NCBI GenBank assembly: GCA_963971535.1
Contig: OZ020586.1
Span: 77,732,912-77,796,911, forward strand
Source: Notolepis coatsorum
Lineage: Eukaryota > Chordata > Actinopteri > Aulopiformes > Paralepididae
Length of the DNA: 64,000 bases
Direction of reading: 5' to 3'
In this document: positions 14,076 through 26,034 of the stretch, piece by piece
Numbering within the stretch: the stretch's first letter is position 1
How the letters are laid out: the number at the start of each line of letters is the position of its first letter
The notes under the pieces: model-generated
The model's input: the letters and a program-made list of their open reading frames with translations, nothing else
The model's database searches: none
What the model was told of the DNA's origin: nothing
Made by a program: the position numbers and the translations under genes

Positions 14076-14191
14076 ATGGTGCAGTGCTGTGTTTCGTGTT
14101 GCAGCAATAGAAATTATGTCAACAAAACAGTATCTTACTACCGCTTTCCTCCCGACGATAAAGAGAAGAGAAGGTGGCTGAAGTTGATACG
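14076..14191 (+). CDS. Orphan THAP-domain first exon
   Basis: From ATG at 14076 the frame reads MVQCCVSCCSNRNYV, then VSYYRFPPDDKEKRRWLKLI, and ends at a consensus donor (G|GTAAGT, 14192). This is the N-terminal half of a C2CH THAP zinc finger: an early Cys pair (C5, C9), the FP motif and the invariant Trp (residue 34). The closing CxxH should lie in a following exon, which I did not find. A Ty1/copia element begins 107 bp downstream. THAP domains occur in host THAP genes and in P and Kolobok transposases. This could be either, and is probably a remnant. Confidence 0.7.
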
Positions 14192-14297
14192 GTAAGTTGG
14201 ATCTCAATGATGAACAATAACAGTTAACAGGCAGGCTAAACAGGCTAGCACCAGTACTAGCACTAGCTAGGCTAACGTTACGTGCCCTTCACACACA

Positions 14298-14669
14298 TGT
14301 TAACAGAACTCGCTTTAGGGCGTCAATAATGTGGTCAAGAGACATGGATTCTATCTTGTGCCTGAACTGGCTTGGCTTCTTTTATTCACACATGAGCAAT
14401 AGTTATACAACACTCTACTCTCTTTGAGAGCCGTTGGAGGAGAGAAATAAAGGGGTGGGGACCTTCCCTTTTATAGTCGCCCCTAAGGTAGAATACCTGG
14501 GTAGAGCTCTACGCCCAGAGCGCCCTCCCGTGGAGACAGATATATATGCACCAATGGCAATCTCTGGTGGAGACAATGATCTACACAGGTAAACAGCTAC
14601 AAGTGTAAACAGTCATATGTACAGTTGGACAGTCACTAACAGCCCCATACAGAGTCTCTTATCTCAACA
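14298..14669 (-). repeat. 3' LTR of the Ty1/copia element
   Basis: 372 bp. A short purine-rich tract (AAGTGGGAG on minus) lies directly upstream and fits a polypurine tract. Confidence 0.93.
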
Positions 14670-15530
14670 CTCCCACTTGTTAGTGCACTGGCTGACTTCT
14701 GGGAAAAACATCTTTAATTAAAACCCTTAGGAGTCAACAGGGCTTATTGCTCCCGTGGGCAGAGAACAAAATAATTAGAATGTCTTCTAAATGCTCTAAA
14801 CGTACATATTTTCAGAAATCGATAAAAATAGAAAAATGACAATTTCGAGTGCTTTGAGATGTACTATATATGTCCCCTTACTTGCTAAACATAATACGAC
14901 TTGTAAATACGTTTAATTCTTGCTAGATGGTATGCTTGTAATTATTTCCGTTTGCCAGAGAACTACAGCGCGTCACGAAACGCACATACACGCACGCGCG
15001 CACACACACAAGAGAAGCGTGTGCGCTGTGAATAGGTGTTAGACCCCCGCGCAGAGGTGAGAGGTATCAGAGACTCGCTACCCCCCATCCAAATTCTAAA
15101 CAACAGATCGGCATCGGCTTTTCATAATATGTATGAATTATCTCTTGCAATAATATCCACGGGACACTGAGCTGCTTCGCAGAATAATGTGGTGTGTGTG
15201 TATGTGTGTGTGTGCGCTGAGACGCAGCGTCGAGACGAAACTTGTGTCGAGTCTGCTTCTATGTGCAACAGAAACTCCGCAGCATCCTGACAGTCCTGTA
15301 TACCCACGTCGCGCTAAAACATTAACTACTGTATGGCAGAGTGCGTGTGTGTATATGAGTTATGAATTATCTCTCGCAGTTCATTCAAGCGGACAGTGGA
15401 GTGGACTACGTGAACTACAGTATCAGCCACTGGCTGCTGTGTGACGAGTTTGGTGTTTTGGTCACCCGCGCTAAACACGGTGCTTTAGTTGACAGCGCAT
15501 CGATGCGCTTTGTGAAGGAAAGATGATGTC

Positions 15531-16422
<892 letters not shown>

Positions 16423-19400
16423 ACCTACATGTATGACCTATATCTAGCTACTACTTTTGGATATGAGCATTTTTTCAATACCCAACTATGTAGTGGCCGC
16501 TTGTCGCTAGGCTAGGCCTCCTGCTGGGTCCATTCACTGGAATAACAAAGGAATGACTGGGCCTTTGCTCCAGGTGTGAAATGGTTCTAGTGACAATGAT
16601 CACATTGAATTCTGGGAGTGTAGTTCTCTCATCAGATAGCTGAATGAACTTGGATCAAGTTCAAGTCCTATCCTGAAAAGTACTTAGGATTTTACCAGAA
16701 TGTTTGATAGGACATTGATTGAAAACTATCGTCTCAAATTTGACAATTGATGGCTTATTTTGAAGGTATGAATCTGTAATTTTACATTATGTAACAAAAA
16801 AAAAGAGAATATTCTGAGAAGGTGGAGCTAGAAACTTTAGACCTCAGGGAAGGAAATAATATATATATATAAACTCAAAAACATTCATAGGGTATGGCAT
16901 TCAATATCTTCACATTAAACATGACCCTTGCAAATCACATCAGTTTTAATTGGAAACAGGTCCCTTCACAGTATCTATTACCCTGTTGTCCGTTGGACAG
17001 TAAACCGGTGTCATTCTTTCTTATCCGATGGCATACCCGATGAGAGGATATTATTTCTAATGAATGTTTACATCTATATTGACACCTCGGGTTCCTAATA
17101 ACCACAATGGTTCCCTGGTTGCCCTTATGAACAACAGTTTCCATATATACACAATGTTTATCATTTTAAATGGTTTAGACAGAATGCCCATTCTACAAAA
17201 ACACCATATTTGGTAGAGAGGATATATTTCAATTACCTACTACATCTTGAACAATGTATTCATAACCTTATCTCCATCACTTCTAACAGTTGCTCTAGAT
17301 ATTTTACACATTTTATTGTCATAGCTAGAGATATATACTCAGCTTCACATGCTGACAGTATCTTTGTAGGCTCTAAGCCTTTAAGCTCTTGCTGTCCATC
17401 TGCAGCACCTCTGGGGTAACGGAAAAACATATTTGATGTAGTTCAATCATTCTCTGTGGGATCAACAAAAAGGATACTATGACATCCTTACTCACTATAG
17501 AACATAGGTCACGGCGAGTACAGGCTGTCCAATAGAATGAAGTTACCCACAGTTTATCTATACATTTTCACTTCAGTCAAACAAAACAAAAAAAAACATC
17601 TCAGGACCTTTTCCACCATATCTCTTCTGGGATATCTTTTACACAATTGGCGGACTGGTCTAAGTCCATACCTATAAAATGGTTTAACCTGTCTAGGTCT
17701 TTCTTTTTGTGGTCTGGAGTGATGATAAGATCATCCACTTCTGCATTTTTAAACATAAATCACCTCTGTACTTTAACATTGTAAAACACCCACCTTTGTA
17801 CTTGAACATGGGGTTAAGCATATAATCCATTTCAGCATTTTAAACCAATTTTCTATGAACCATACTTTGTATTTACCGTGGTCTTCAATACCTTCCTGGG
17901 TTGAATACCCCCCCATCTCCCTCCCACTGACTGCCTGTCCTCTAGTGACTTGGTTGAATACATCCATTTTTCCCTCCCACTGTATGTATGCCCTCTACGG
18001 GGAACATTGTGGCCTCTTTAAAGGTCGGGTCTACCCCACTGACTACACTGTAGTAGTGTTCAACGAGGATAGGTGTATTGTCCTCTTCGTCACTCCCTTC
18101 CCGGGCATAGCCTGTCAGACGTTCTGGGGGTCTGTGTCCCCTTTTGGAATACCTCCCACTGCTTGAGGCGCTTGACGTCACCCTCAGGTGCTTCTCGTCA
18201 TCGCCCCCTGGGGGTTGCTGACTGTCTGTCTGCATAACTGTACTGGGTACACTGGGGTGTTGTGTTTCTATTTCTACACACCTTGATCTGGAGTCCAGCT
18301 CTGGCTCCTCTGTCTGTGCCTCATCGTCACAGGTTGCCTTTGTGGCAAACTTGACTAGCATGTGTTTCTGCACTGTCCCTTTACCGGGATTATAAACTAG
18401 GAGAGCAGGACTTCCTCTGTCGTGTCCTACGAAAAATCCTTTAACATCCTTGGACTTGGGTTTTCCCTTGTCCTGCAGGTACACATAACACACTGATCCA
18501 AATCGGTGCATTCTGGCTAGATTACACTTCTTTCCTGTCAGCGCTGTATATGGAGTGGTGCCCGAGTGCTTATTAAAGCACCTGTTTCTGGTGTAAGCGG
18601 CTTCTTGTACCACATAATGCCACAGGCTCCTTGGTAAGTTACTATCGGCTAGCTTGCATCTAGCTATTTCGGAAAGGGAGTGCCATTCCCTCTCTGCCAC
18701 CCTGCTCTGGTGTGTGTGGTATGGACGTGACGTCTCGTGTCTTATCTTATACCTTCCCAACAGTGATTGGAACTCTCTGTTCGTGAACTCGGTTTCGTGG
18801 TCGGACCTCAAACATTTTACTGTACCATAAGGAGCTACGTCTGCCAGGAACTTTTCCGTGGCCTGGAGTATGTCACTCTTTTCTTTGATAAAGTAAACAA
18901 ACGTTGCCCCTGTACACACATCTGTAAAAGACTGTACATATACAAAACCTCCCATGGACTCGTTGCTTACTGGGCCGACTAGGTCCATGTCAACTAGTGC
19001 GAGTGGTACCCTCACTCTGTCTGTGAGATTTCTGTATCCCGGTTGGGTAAACATTCCCGTTTTGCACATTGCACAATTTTTGTCAGGTCTACGCTCCCCC
19101 TCAATGTGCATACCCTCTGATACTACTTGCAGTTTCAGTAAATCCTCGTAATTACAATGACCCATAATCTCGTGCCATGTCTGAATATCGTGACTGGCCA
19201 TCCCGTTATACGCATCATCATTATCGTTACACTGGTCGTAGTCATTACACTCCGTTTTCAGATAAAATACTTTCTGGTACATCTTTATGTTAAACCGGGT
19301 ACCGTCAGGTTCTACAAGAACATTTTTACCTTTATCGAAGGATACCTTGGCGCCGCTTGCAGTAGCAGCTATTACAGAGAATAGTCCTTGTGGGAACGAT

Positions 19401-20681
19401 GGTACATATAGGGCGTTCTTTAGCGTCACCGTACGCCGGCGCCCCCTGCTGTCCGTGAGGCATACCTGTGCGTCCCCCCTCTCGTGTGCCAGCCCGTAGA
19501 TGCGTCTACCGTCTGCCAGTTCCATGCAGTGCCTCTCCGAGTGGAAAGTGTCGTCAAAGTTCTTGAATCGACTCCTGTCGTTGATGACATGGGACGACGC
19601 GCCTGTGTCCACGACCAGTCTCCTTCTCGGGGCCCGCTGCATCTGGGCCGGCCCGGCGATGTCCGCCGTCCGTGCTCCAAAAGCGCAGTCTTCTTGTCCC
19701 GTTATCCTCCGGGCGTCATCTCGACTCGCCTCGCGTCGATCGTCGCCACCAACGATTCTCCGGGCATCATCTCGATTCATCTCACGTCGATAGTCATCCT
19801 GTCCACAGCCGTTATCTTGTCCGTAGTCGCCATTTTGTCCGTGGCCTCCGACTCGTCTGTAGTCGCCATTTTGTCCGTGGCTTTCGTCTCGCTGGTGACC
19901 GTCATCTTGTCCATGCGCATATCGTGCATTCTGGTTGTGTTTCTTCATGCACACTCTGTCTGTGTGCCCCGTGGATTTGCAGAAGCTACACCAGACAGCC
20001 TTTGTGCATTTGTTTCTCCGATGGCCTTTATCACCGCATCGCCAACACGCCAGGTCCGTCGTAGTCCTGGTTCTCTCTCTTGGCGTCTCTCGAGCCTTTA
20101 GCACCCTCTCCCCCTCCTCCGTGGCGGCTGGGTGGGTGGGTGTCTTCTGAGGCCTCGAAGTTCCTTAGCTTAGCCTTGAACTGTCCCAACGTAATGTCCG
20201 TTGAACCGTGTGCTATCAGGAGTGTGAACGGTTTGTACAGCTCCGGTAGTCCTCTCATTATCATCGCCATCATTAGCCCATCACTCAGTGCTTCTCCGGC
20301 ATTCCTCAATGGCGTCGTGATTTGCTCCGCTCTGTTGACGTATTCGGTCACTGTTTCGGCGGTCCCCTTCCTCAGGCCCGTTAGTGCGGTATAGAGGGCC
20401 ACGACTCTGGGTCTTCCTCGCCCGATGAAATGTTCTCTCAGTACCGCCAGGCTTTCTCGGCCTCTGTCTTTAGTGTCGCGGAATATCAGCCCCAGGCTGG
20501 TGTCGTCAAGCATCTGCGCTAACTCACAGTACGCATTGGCATTCCGCTGGTCATCCAGGGCTCGCTGTTCCGCTGTTAGTTCTCCGGTGAGGGCTCCCGG
20601 TGCTATCCTAGCCTTTAACTTCAGCTAAGCTTACTACAGTACCTCCACTATTTCGCCCCAGCGTTATCTGGGCCCATAACC

Positions 20682-21048
20682 TGTTAACAGAACTCGCTTT
20701 AGGGCGTCAATAATGTGGTCAAGAGACATGGATTCTATCTTGTGCCTGAACTGGCTTGGCTTCTTTTATTCACACATGAGCAATAGTTATACAACACTCT
20801 ACTCTCTTTGAGAGCCGTTGGAGAGAGAAAGAAAGGGGTGGGGACCTTCCCTTTTATAGTCGCCCCTAAGGTAGAATACCTGGGTAGCTACGCCCAGAGG
20901 GCCCTCCAGTGGAGACAGATATATATGCACCAATGGCAATCTCTGGTGGAGACAATGATCTACACAGGTAAACAGCTACAAGTGTAAACAGTCATATGTA
21001 CAGTTGGACAGTCACTAACAGCCCCATACAGAGTCTCTTATCTCAACA
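20682..21048 (-). repeat. 5' LTR of the Ty1/copia element
   Basis: 367 bp, starting TGTTGAGATAAGAG on the minus strand and ending CTGTTAACA. The near-identical partner is at 14298-14669. Confidence 0.93.
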
Positions 21049-21208
21049 ACACACTTTAAAATGTTGTGGCAGACTGTCAGAAACAAAGGTCTATAATAAC
21101 ACAAATACCTGGACCGGGCTGTTGTGAAGCCAACCCGTCCAGTGAGTGCTTTAAGCACAGGTCCCGGCAGGAATAAACACAACGTTTTCCAAAAGTAAAT
21201 TATATTTA

Positions 21209-21446
21209 TTATATGAAACCTGTAAACACACACACAACAGGGATAGGGTAAGGGAGAACAGCTGTGATTGCCTTGTCCGAGGTACTTCCACCGTATAGGT
21301 CACTGGCGAAGGTTATAACTCCATTGGGAGCCACAAGTGTAGTGCGTCCTTTGTAATGACTGTACAGATGACTGTGTGTCCAAAGCCGTGTTGGCCCAGC
21401 TGCCACCCACAGACCCTTGAGTTACAGTTTGGGGTGAAGTCATCAT
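21209..21446 (-). pseudogene. DDE (DDE_Tnp_4-like) transposase exon remnant
   Basis: The minus-strand frame contains HLYSHYKGRTTL, then APNGVITFASDLYGGSTSDKAIT. This matches the segment around the first catalytic Asp-to-TSDK motif of DDE_Tnp_4 transposases (Harbinger/ISL2EU-type and related fish proteins). Residues usually between TTL and APNG are missing, which suggests a small deletion. A CTTTTTGCAG acceptor lies at about 21450. It is on the opposite strand to the THAP exon at 14076, so the two are not one collinear gene as they stand. Confidence 0.55.
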
Positions 21447-21809
21447 GCCTGCAAAAAGAAAATTAATTGATCAATAATTAAACTAAATGGCAATGCACAT
21501 CTTAACATCTCAGGCTCCCTCCAACTTAAAAAAAAAAAAAAAAACTTCTATCATGCAGCACAGACACTTGTCATCCTTCTTCTTGTGTTAGCATAGGGAA
21601 TATTACTGTACAAATACAAAAAGACTTTAATTTAGAGGTAATTCAAACCACGACCATGTTACTAAGATAGTGACTTAACAATAACGTTATCAGCTCTGGA
21701 AACAAGAGTGATAAATTCTGTTAACGGCAACGTTTTATAGGGCGTGCTCATCTAATGTAGCCGATCCCTCGGCCTTGCGATCACCTGTTTTCTTTGTGTC
21801 CAGGGTACC

Positions 21810-22776
21810 TCAGGCGGGGGAAATATGGCCGCTGGTCGGGGGCCTCGCCACAGTCGCTGGCGAGGCCGCGCCCTCACCTCTGGCTGCGTGGTGCGAGGCG
21901 GTGTGGGGCCTCTTCTCCTCCTCAAAGGAAGACTGCTCCAACCAAAGATGCCTGTGAACAAGCGTTGATAGCATCCTGGTCCTCCCTGCGGTTATAGCTT
22001 GCGACTGAGTTAAAAGCTGTATAACCCCAAAAACACGTGCAATGTTTTCGACGTCGGCTGGCCCTAAGGCCCCACTATCTGACACCAATGTGGACAGAAA
22101 AGCAGTCAACTGAGCAATGACACTGGTCGCCGCTAAATTCCGTCCTGCGGCGGTATAAACTTCATCAGCCCATACAGCCACCTGCCGGGCCGACTCGCCC
22201 TCTGGCGTCGGCTTCCGGGTGGGACACCGTTCAACCATGCCAGGGCAAAGGGCCGATGCTACCTGGCCCTTAAGCCACGGCACACCTGCCTTGCGCCCTG
22301 TTGTCAGCCCATCCAACCGTAAAAGGGGTAAATAAGCCTCAGCAAAACCCCCCACATTAGACACCGATTGACCTTCAGCAATGAACCGGTTAAGAGGAGG
22401 GAAAAGTGGCGACAGCCCATGGCGGAGGACAAAGGAACGCGCGCTCCAGGATAGCTGGGAAAACATCCAATTCAGAGTCATGATGACCATGTTTACCCAA
22501 ATATCCTGCCCCTCGCGCCAATACATAACTCGGCTGTCTCACGGGACAACGAGCAGTATCACTCATGCTAGTATCAATGCCTGTTAGCGCAGGCCCTACC
22601 TGTGCGCGACGTAGCTCGACTGCTAACCGTCGCGCGATGTCCCTCGATCCGCTGTCACGAGATGAGGAAACCCCAGGACAGGCCCGATGCGCTGTTAGGA
22701 TGTGCCGAGAAGATTCCAGGGGCTGGTAAACCTCAGGTGAAAACGCAACATTGTGTAATTTCTCCCTGCGTTTCAT
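21810..22776 (-). other. Unrecognised coding-like region on the minus strand
   Basis: Two overlapping minus-strand open frames (22390-22776 and 21810-22526) have ordinary amino-acid composition. Stretches such as GRNLAATSVIAQLTAFLSTL and MLSTLVHRHLWLEQSSFEEE look like real helical protein rather than repeat translation. I do not recognise the family. The second frame has a vague resemblance to gag-like proteins of tyrosine-recombinase retroelements, but that is a guess. The region is GC-rich and CpG-containing compared with its surroundings. Confidence 0.4.
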
Positions 22777-23534
22777 AACAACTAGTTCACGGAGTGCACT
22801 GCAACATCCGTGTTGGAAACAAAAAAAGAGGAAGGTAGAGTGTGACCATGTCCGGCGTCATATAGTAGGACGCGGGGGCGTGGCCTGGTCACGTGCATGT
22901 GAGTGCAATTGTTTGTTCGTGAGCACAGTAGGTGCTAGGAGATAAGAGATATCTCATAATGGCGAAGAGCGAGACGCGATGGCCAGTATGATAATATAAC
23001 GTGTTGTTCAGGTGTTAACTACTTTGAGTTGCGTAGTTAAGCTACAACCTACCTGTTGCCCTGAAAACGAGAATCTTCCTGACTACCTCAAAAACTGTCC
23101 TCTCCTTCAAACACACCCTAAGACAGACTAATGCCTTGTCTCCATTAGCTATATTCAGCCTGGCTTGGTATGGTATGGTTGGGTTTGTGTCTCCATTGCG
23201 TTTTTTTAAAACTCTTGGTTACTAGGCAACCTTTCAAAATTCACACCAGAAACTGTGGACAAGATAAACCATGACCCGGCTTTGGCCAGGTTGTGAAAGG
23301 TGTCTGTCTCAGCCAGGGTCCAGGGCACAGCAGTTAAACCCTGGCTAGTGGAGACAAGGCATACGTGAAGTTTGATCTGCCCTCGTGATTGAATCAAACA
23401 CATCCCCACTTGACTGTGTGTGAGTTGATGTAGTTGAATTACCCACTCAAGTATTGTTAGTTTGACAAATAACATTTTGATTTAGATTAACTTATTTCAT
23501 TGTGAAGTAGCTAGTAGTTTCCCATTGGTCTTAA
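22777..23534. other. No gene seen
   Basis: A CpG-containing block at 22840-22990 (GGACGCGGGGGCGTGGCC) could be an old promoter for the minus-strand region before it. The rest is AT-rich, without frames or clear repeats. Confidence 0.3.
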
Positions 23535-23582
23535 ATGTGCTGTAAGTGGTATTTCTTGTCATTCTTAAAATAAGTGTAACAT

Positions 23583-24071
23583 GAGCGGTCAGGTGGCGTA
23601 GCGGAGATTGCGTTCGTCACCAACGCCGGAGACGCTGGATTCGCCTGTTCGAATCCAGCTCACAGCTCCGGCGTTGTCACCAGCTTGGTTGGCCGTTCAC
23701 ACTAATACAATTGGCAGTATTAGAGGGTGGGAAAGCTGGCGGGGTGGGTCCGGATCATTGTAAACAGCGACTCCTACAGTTCGGTCTGGGCGCCTGCTCA
23801 GCGCGGATAGGATCTAAAGGGGGTAGTGTGATCCTTCCACACGTTACACCCTCTCAGTGAGAGTCCGCGCTGCCAGGTGAAAAGAAGCGGTTGATTGGCT
23901 AGACGTGTGTCGGAGAAAGCACGTGATAGCCTCCACTCTCCCAGACCAACTGTGGGGGGTAAGTGCGCAGCAACCAGGAAGGGGATTGGGAATTGGCATA
24001 ACGACTAACATTGGATGGGAGAAAATCGGAGGAAAAAGGAGGGGAAAAATATCATTAAAAAAATAAAAATA
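23583..24071 (+). mobile_element. Long tRNA-derived SINE with perfect target duplication
   Basis: Flanked by a 16-bp duplication AAAATAAGTGTAACAT (23567-23582, 24072-24087). The head carries RNA polymerase III A-box-like TGGCGTAGCGG and B-box TGTTCGAATCC. It ends in an A-rich AAATAAAAAT tail. At 489 bp it is long for a simple SINE, so it may be composite. The duplication is perfect, which suggests a fairly recent insertion. Confidence 0.85.
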
Positions 24072-24145
24072 AAAATAAGTGTAACATTACCCAGTCCCTA
24101 CACTCTTTTTTCCCCTTATTTTTCTTATTTCACGAAATCTGGCCA

Positions 24146-24395
24146 TCTATGGACCTCGCTGAACCGTCTACGCACTGGAGTCGGGCGCTTCAAGTCTTCC
24201 ATGAAGAAGTGGGGCCTCACGGACAGTGCGGCATGCAAGTGTGGCGAGCCTGAACAGACTGCTGAGCATATAATCACCGGCTGCCCCCTCTACAGCCCGC
24301 CCTCAGAAGCTGGTCTTTTCGACGTAGGACCAGAGACGAGGGTGTGGCTGCAGGACACAGAGTTGGCCATCTGATAATACACGAAAGAAGAAGAA
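24146..24395 (+). mobile_element. 5'-truncated LINE 3' end with target duplication
   Basis: A 12-bp duplication GAAATCTGGCCA flanks it (24134-24145, 24396-24407). The frame encodes RLRTGVGRFKSSMKKWGLTD and a CKCGEPEQTAEHIITGCPLY zinc-knuckle-like C-terminus, ending DTELAI then TGA. This is typical of the C-terminal tail of I/Jockey-group LINEs. A GAAGAAGAAG tail follows. Confidence 0.85.
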
Positions 24396-24572
24396 GAAAT
24401 CTGGCCAAGCCAAATGTGCTTATTGCACTGTTTGCTTAAAACAATTTTTGATTTCTTATTTTTGTAATTTTTTCAGTGTGGAGTTTTGTCATTTCTCACT
24501 CCTGATTGGATGAAATGTATTATGTGTTTACTGCAGAGCAGAGGGACTGGGAGGCCTATTCTTTAATCCCAG

Positions 24573-24889
24573 CCGAAGAGTGCTGCAGAGTGCTTCCGCG
24601 TTTTCCCTGATTGGCCGCGACACGCCCCGCGGCAGCGGCAGAGCGGAGCGGAATTATGCAGCCGTAATCCCAGCTGTTTTAAGGTTAGGGTTAAATTAAG
24701 GTTAGGGTTAAGGTTAGGCATTATTTCGGAGTTGGTTAAGGTTAGGGTTTGTCGCAGAGCATGGCAATAGAATGCCTGTCTGTCTTTCTTGACGTGGAGG
24801 CAGCAGCCTATTTCCGCTCTACCGCTCTGCCGCACGCCGCGGTCATATGGGCGTCATGGCCAATCAGAGAAACGCGACGCACTCTTCGG
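24573..24889. mobile_element. Foldback/MITE element with long inverted ends and telomere-like core
   Basis: CCGAAGAGTGC at the left and GCACTCTTCGG at the right start inverted arms of about 90 bp with mismatches (shared TGATTGGCC, GCGGCAGAGCGG). The core has GGTTAGGGTTAAGGTTAGG-like repeats. No clear target duplication is visible. Confidence 0.65.
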
Positions 24890-24892
24890 AAG

Positions 24893-25640
24893 TCTCCAAG
24901 TCTCATGAGTCTCCCAGTCACACGAGTCTCCCAGTCACACAAGTTGCACAAGTCACATGAGTCTCCCAGTCACACAAGTCTCCAAGTCACACGAGTCTCC
25001 ATCACACAAGTCTCCAAGTCACACAAGTCTCCCAGTCACACAAGTCTCCAAGTCACACAAGTCTCCCAGTCACACAAGTCTCCCAGTCACACAAGTCTCC
25101 CAGTCACACAAGTCTCCAAGTCACACAAGTCACACGAGTCTCCCAGTCACACAAGTATCCAAGTCACACAAGTCTCCCAGTCACACAAGTCTCCAAGTCA
25201 CACAAGTCTCCAAGTCACACAAGTCTCCCAGTCACACAAGTCTCCAAGTCACACAAGTCTCCCAGTCACACAAGTCTCCCAGTCACACAAGTCTCCAAGT
25301 CACACAAGTCTCCCAGTCACACAAGTCTCCAAGTTACACAAGTCTCCCAGTCACACAAGTCTCCCAATCACACGAGTCTCCAAGTCACATGAGTCTCCCA
25401 GTCACACAAGTGTCCCAGTCACACAAGTCTCCAAGTCACACAAGTCTCCCAGTCACACAAGTCTCCCAGTCACACAGGTATCCAAGTCACATGAGTCTCC
25501 CAGTCACACAAGTCTCCCAGTCACACAAGTCACATGAGTCTCCCAGTCACACAAGTCTCCCAGTCACACAAGTCTCCCAGACACACAAGTCTCCAAGTCA
25601 CATGAGTCTCCCAGTCACACAAGTCTCCCAGTCACACAAG
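24893..25640. repeat. 17-bp minisatellite (AGTCTCCCAGTCACACA type)
   Basis: About 44 tandem copies with variants at fixed positions (CCC/CCA before AGT, ACACA/ACATG). A 17-bp unit gives 51-bp coding periodicity, which creates long spurious Ser/His/Lys-rich frames. Confidence 0.95.
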
Positions 25641-25702
25641 TTACTTGGAGACTCATGTGACTGGGAGACTTGTGTGTCTGGGAGACTTGTGTGACTGGGA
25701 GA
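25641..25702. repeat. Inverted copy of the 17-bp minisatellite
   Basis: The array reverses orientation at 25641. The reverse complement matches about 25557-25615, including the rare CCCAGACACACAAG variant. A short further inverted piece is at 25765-25785. Confidence 0.9.
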
Positions 25703-25765
25703 ATGAATGAATGAAAACTTTATTTAACAGATTGCAGAATGGGTACAATACAGTATGGCTCAATA
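25703..25765 (-). mobile_element. Short LINE 3' end
   Basis: On the minus strand it ends TTAAATAAAGTTTTCATTCATTCATTC, that is, an AATAAA followed by a short tetranucleotide tail of the L2-like kind. It sits within the inverted part of the minisatellite. Confidence 0.45.
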
Positions 25766-25864
25766 GACTTGTGTGACTGGGAGACGTGGTAAATACACAG
25801 GTCACATGTTTACAGGAACGTTTGGGAGTTGTATTTTGATTGTATTTCCTGACTGTAGTGAACT

Positions 25865-26031
25865 AGGCTAGATGTCTGGCCCACTTCCAGTGATGAAGCT
25901 AAGCTAGGCTAACGGTCCAGGCGTTCCCTAAGCCCAATGCATGCAGAGAGACGAAAAAGGTATGTATCTTCTTGTCTAACTCCAGGGAAGATGTTAAATA
26001 AGCTAATTTCCCAAAATGTTGGAGTTTTCCT
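25865..26031. mobile_element. MITE family D, partial copy
   Basis: The right end ATTTCCCAAAATGTTGGAGT...CCT, followed by TTAA (26032-26035), matches the copies at 40913-41139 and 48930-49154. The left end is lost. Confidence 0.6.
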
Positions 26032-26034
26032 TTA

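Larger units (their letters stand above)
23535..24572 (+). mobile_element. MITE family B copy broken by a SINE and a LINE fragment
   Basis: Starts after TTAA (23531-23534) with the family-B end TGTGCTGTAAGTGGTATTT. Interior family-B sequence resumes at about 24495 (CTCCTGATTGGATGAAATG, GTTTACTGCAGAGCAGAGGG). The SINE at 23583-24071 and the LINE fragment at 24146-24395 lie inside. The far terminus is not seen. Confidence 0.65.

Noticed and set aside
19157-20150. Plus-strand frames of 65-205 residues
   Set aside because: Antisense shadows of the copia gag-pol region.
24680-24760. Interstitial telomere
   Set aside because: Only a few degenerate TTAGGG-like units mixed with GGTTAAGG, inside a foldback element; not a true telomeric tract.
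24749-25694. Long Ser/His/Lys-rich open frames of about 250 residues
   Set aside because: They are translations of a 17-bp minisatellite that happens to be open in all frames.
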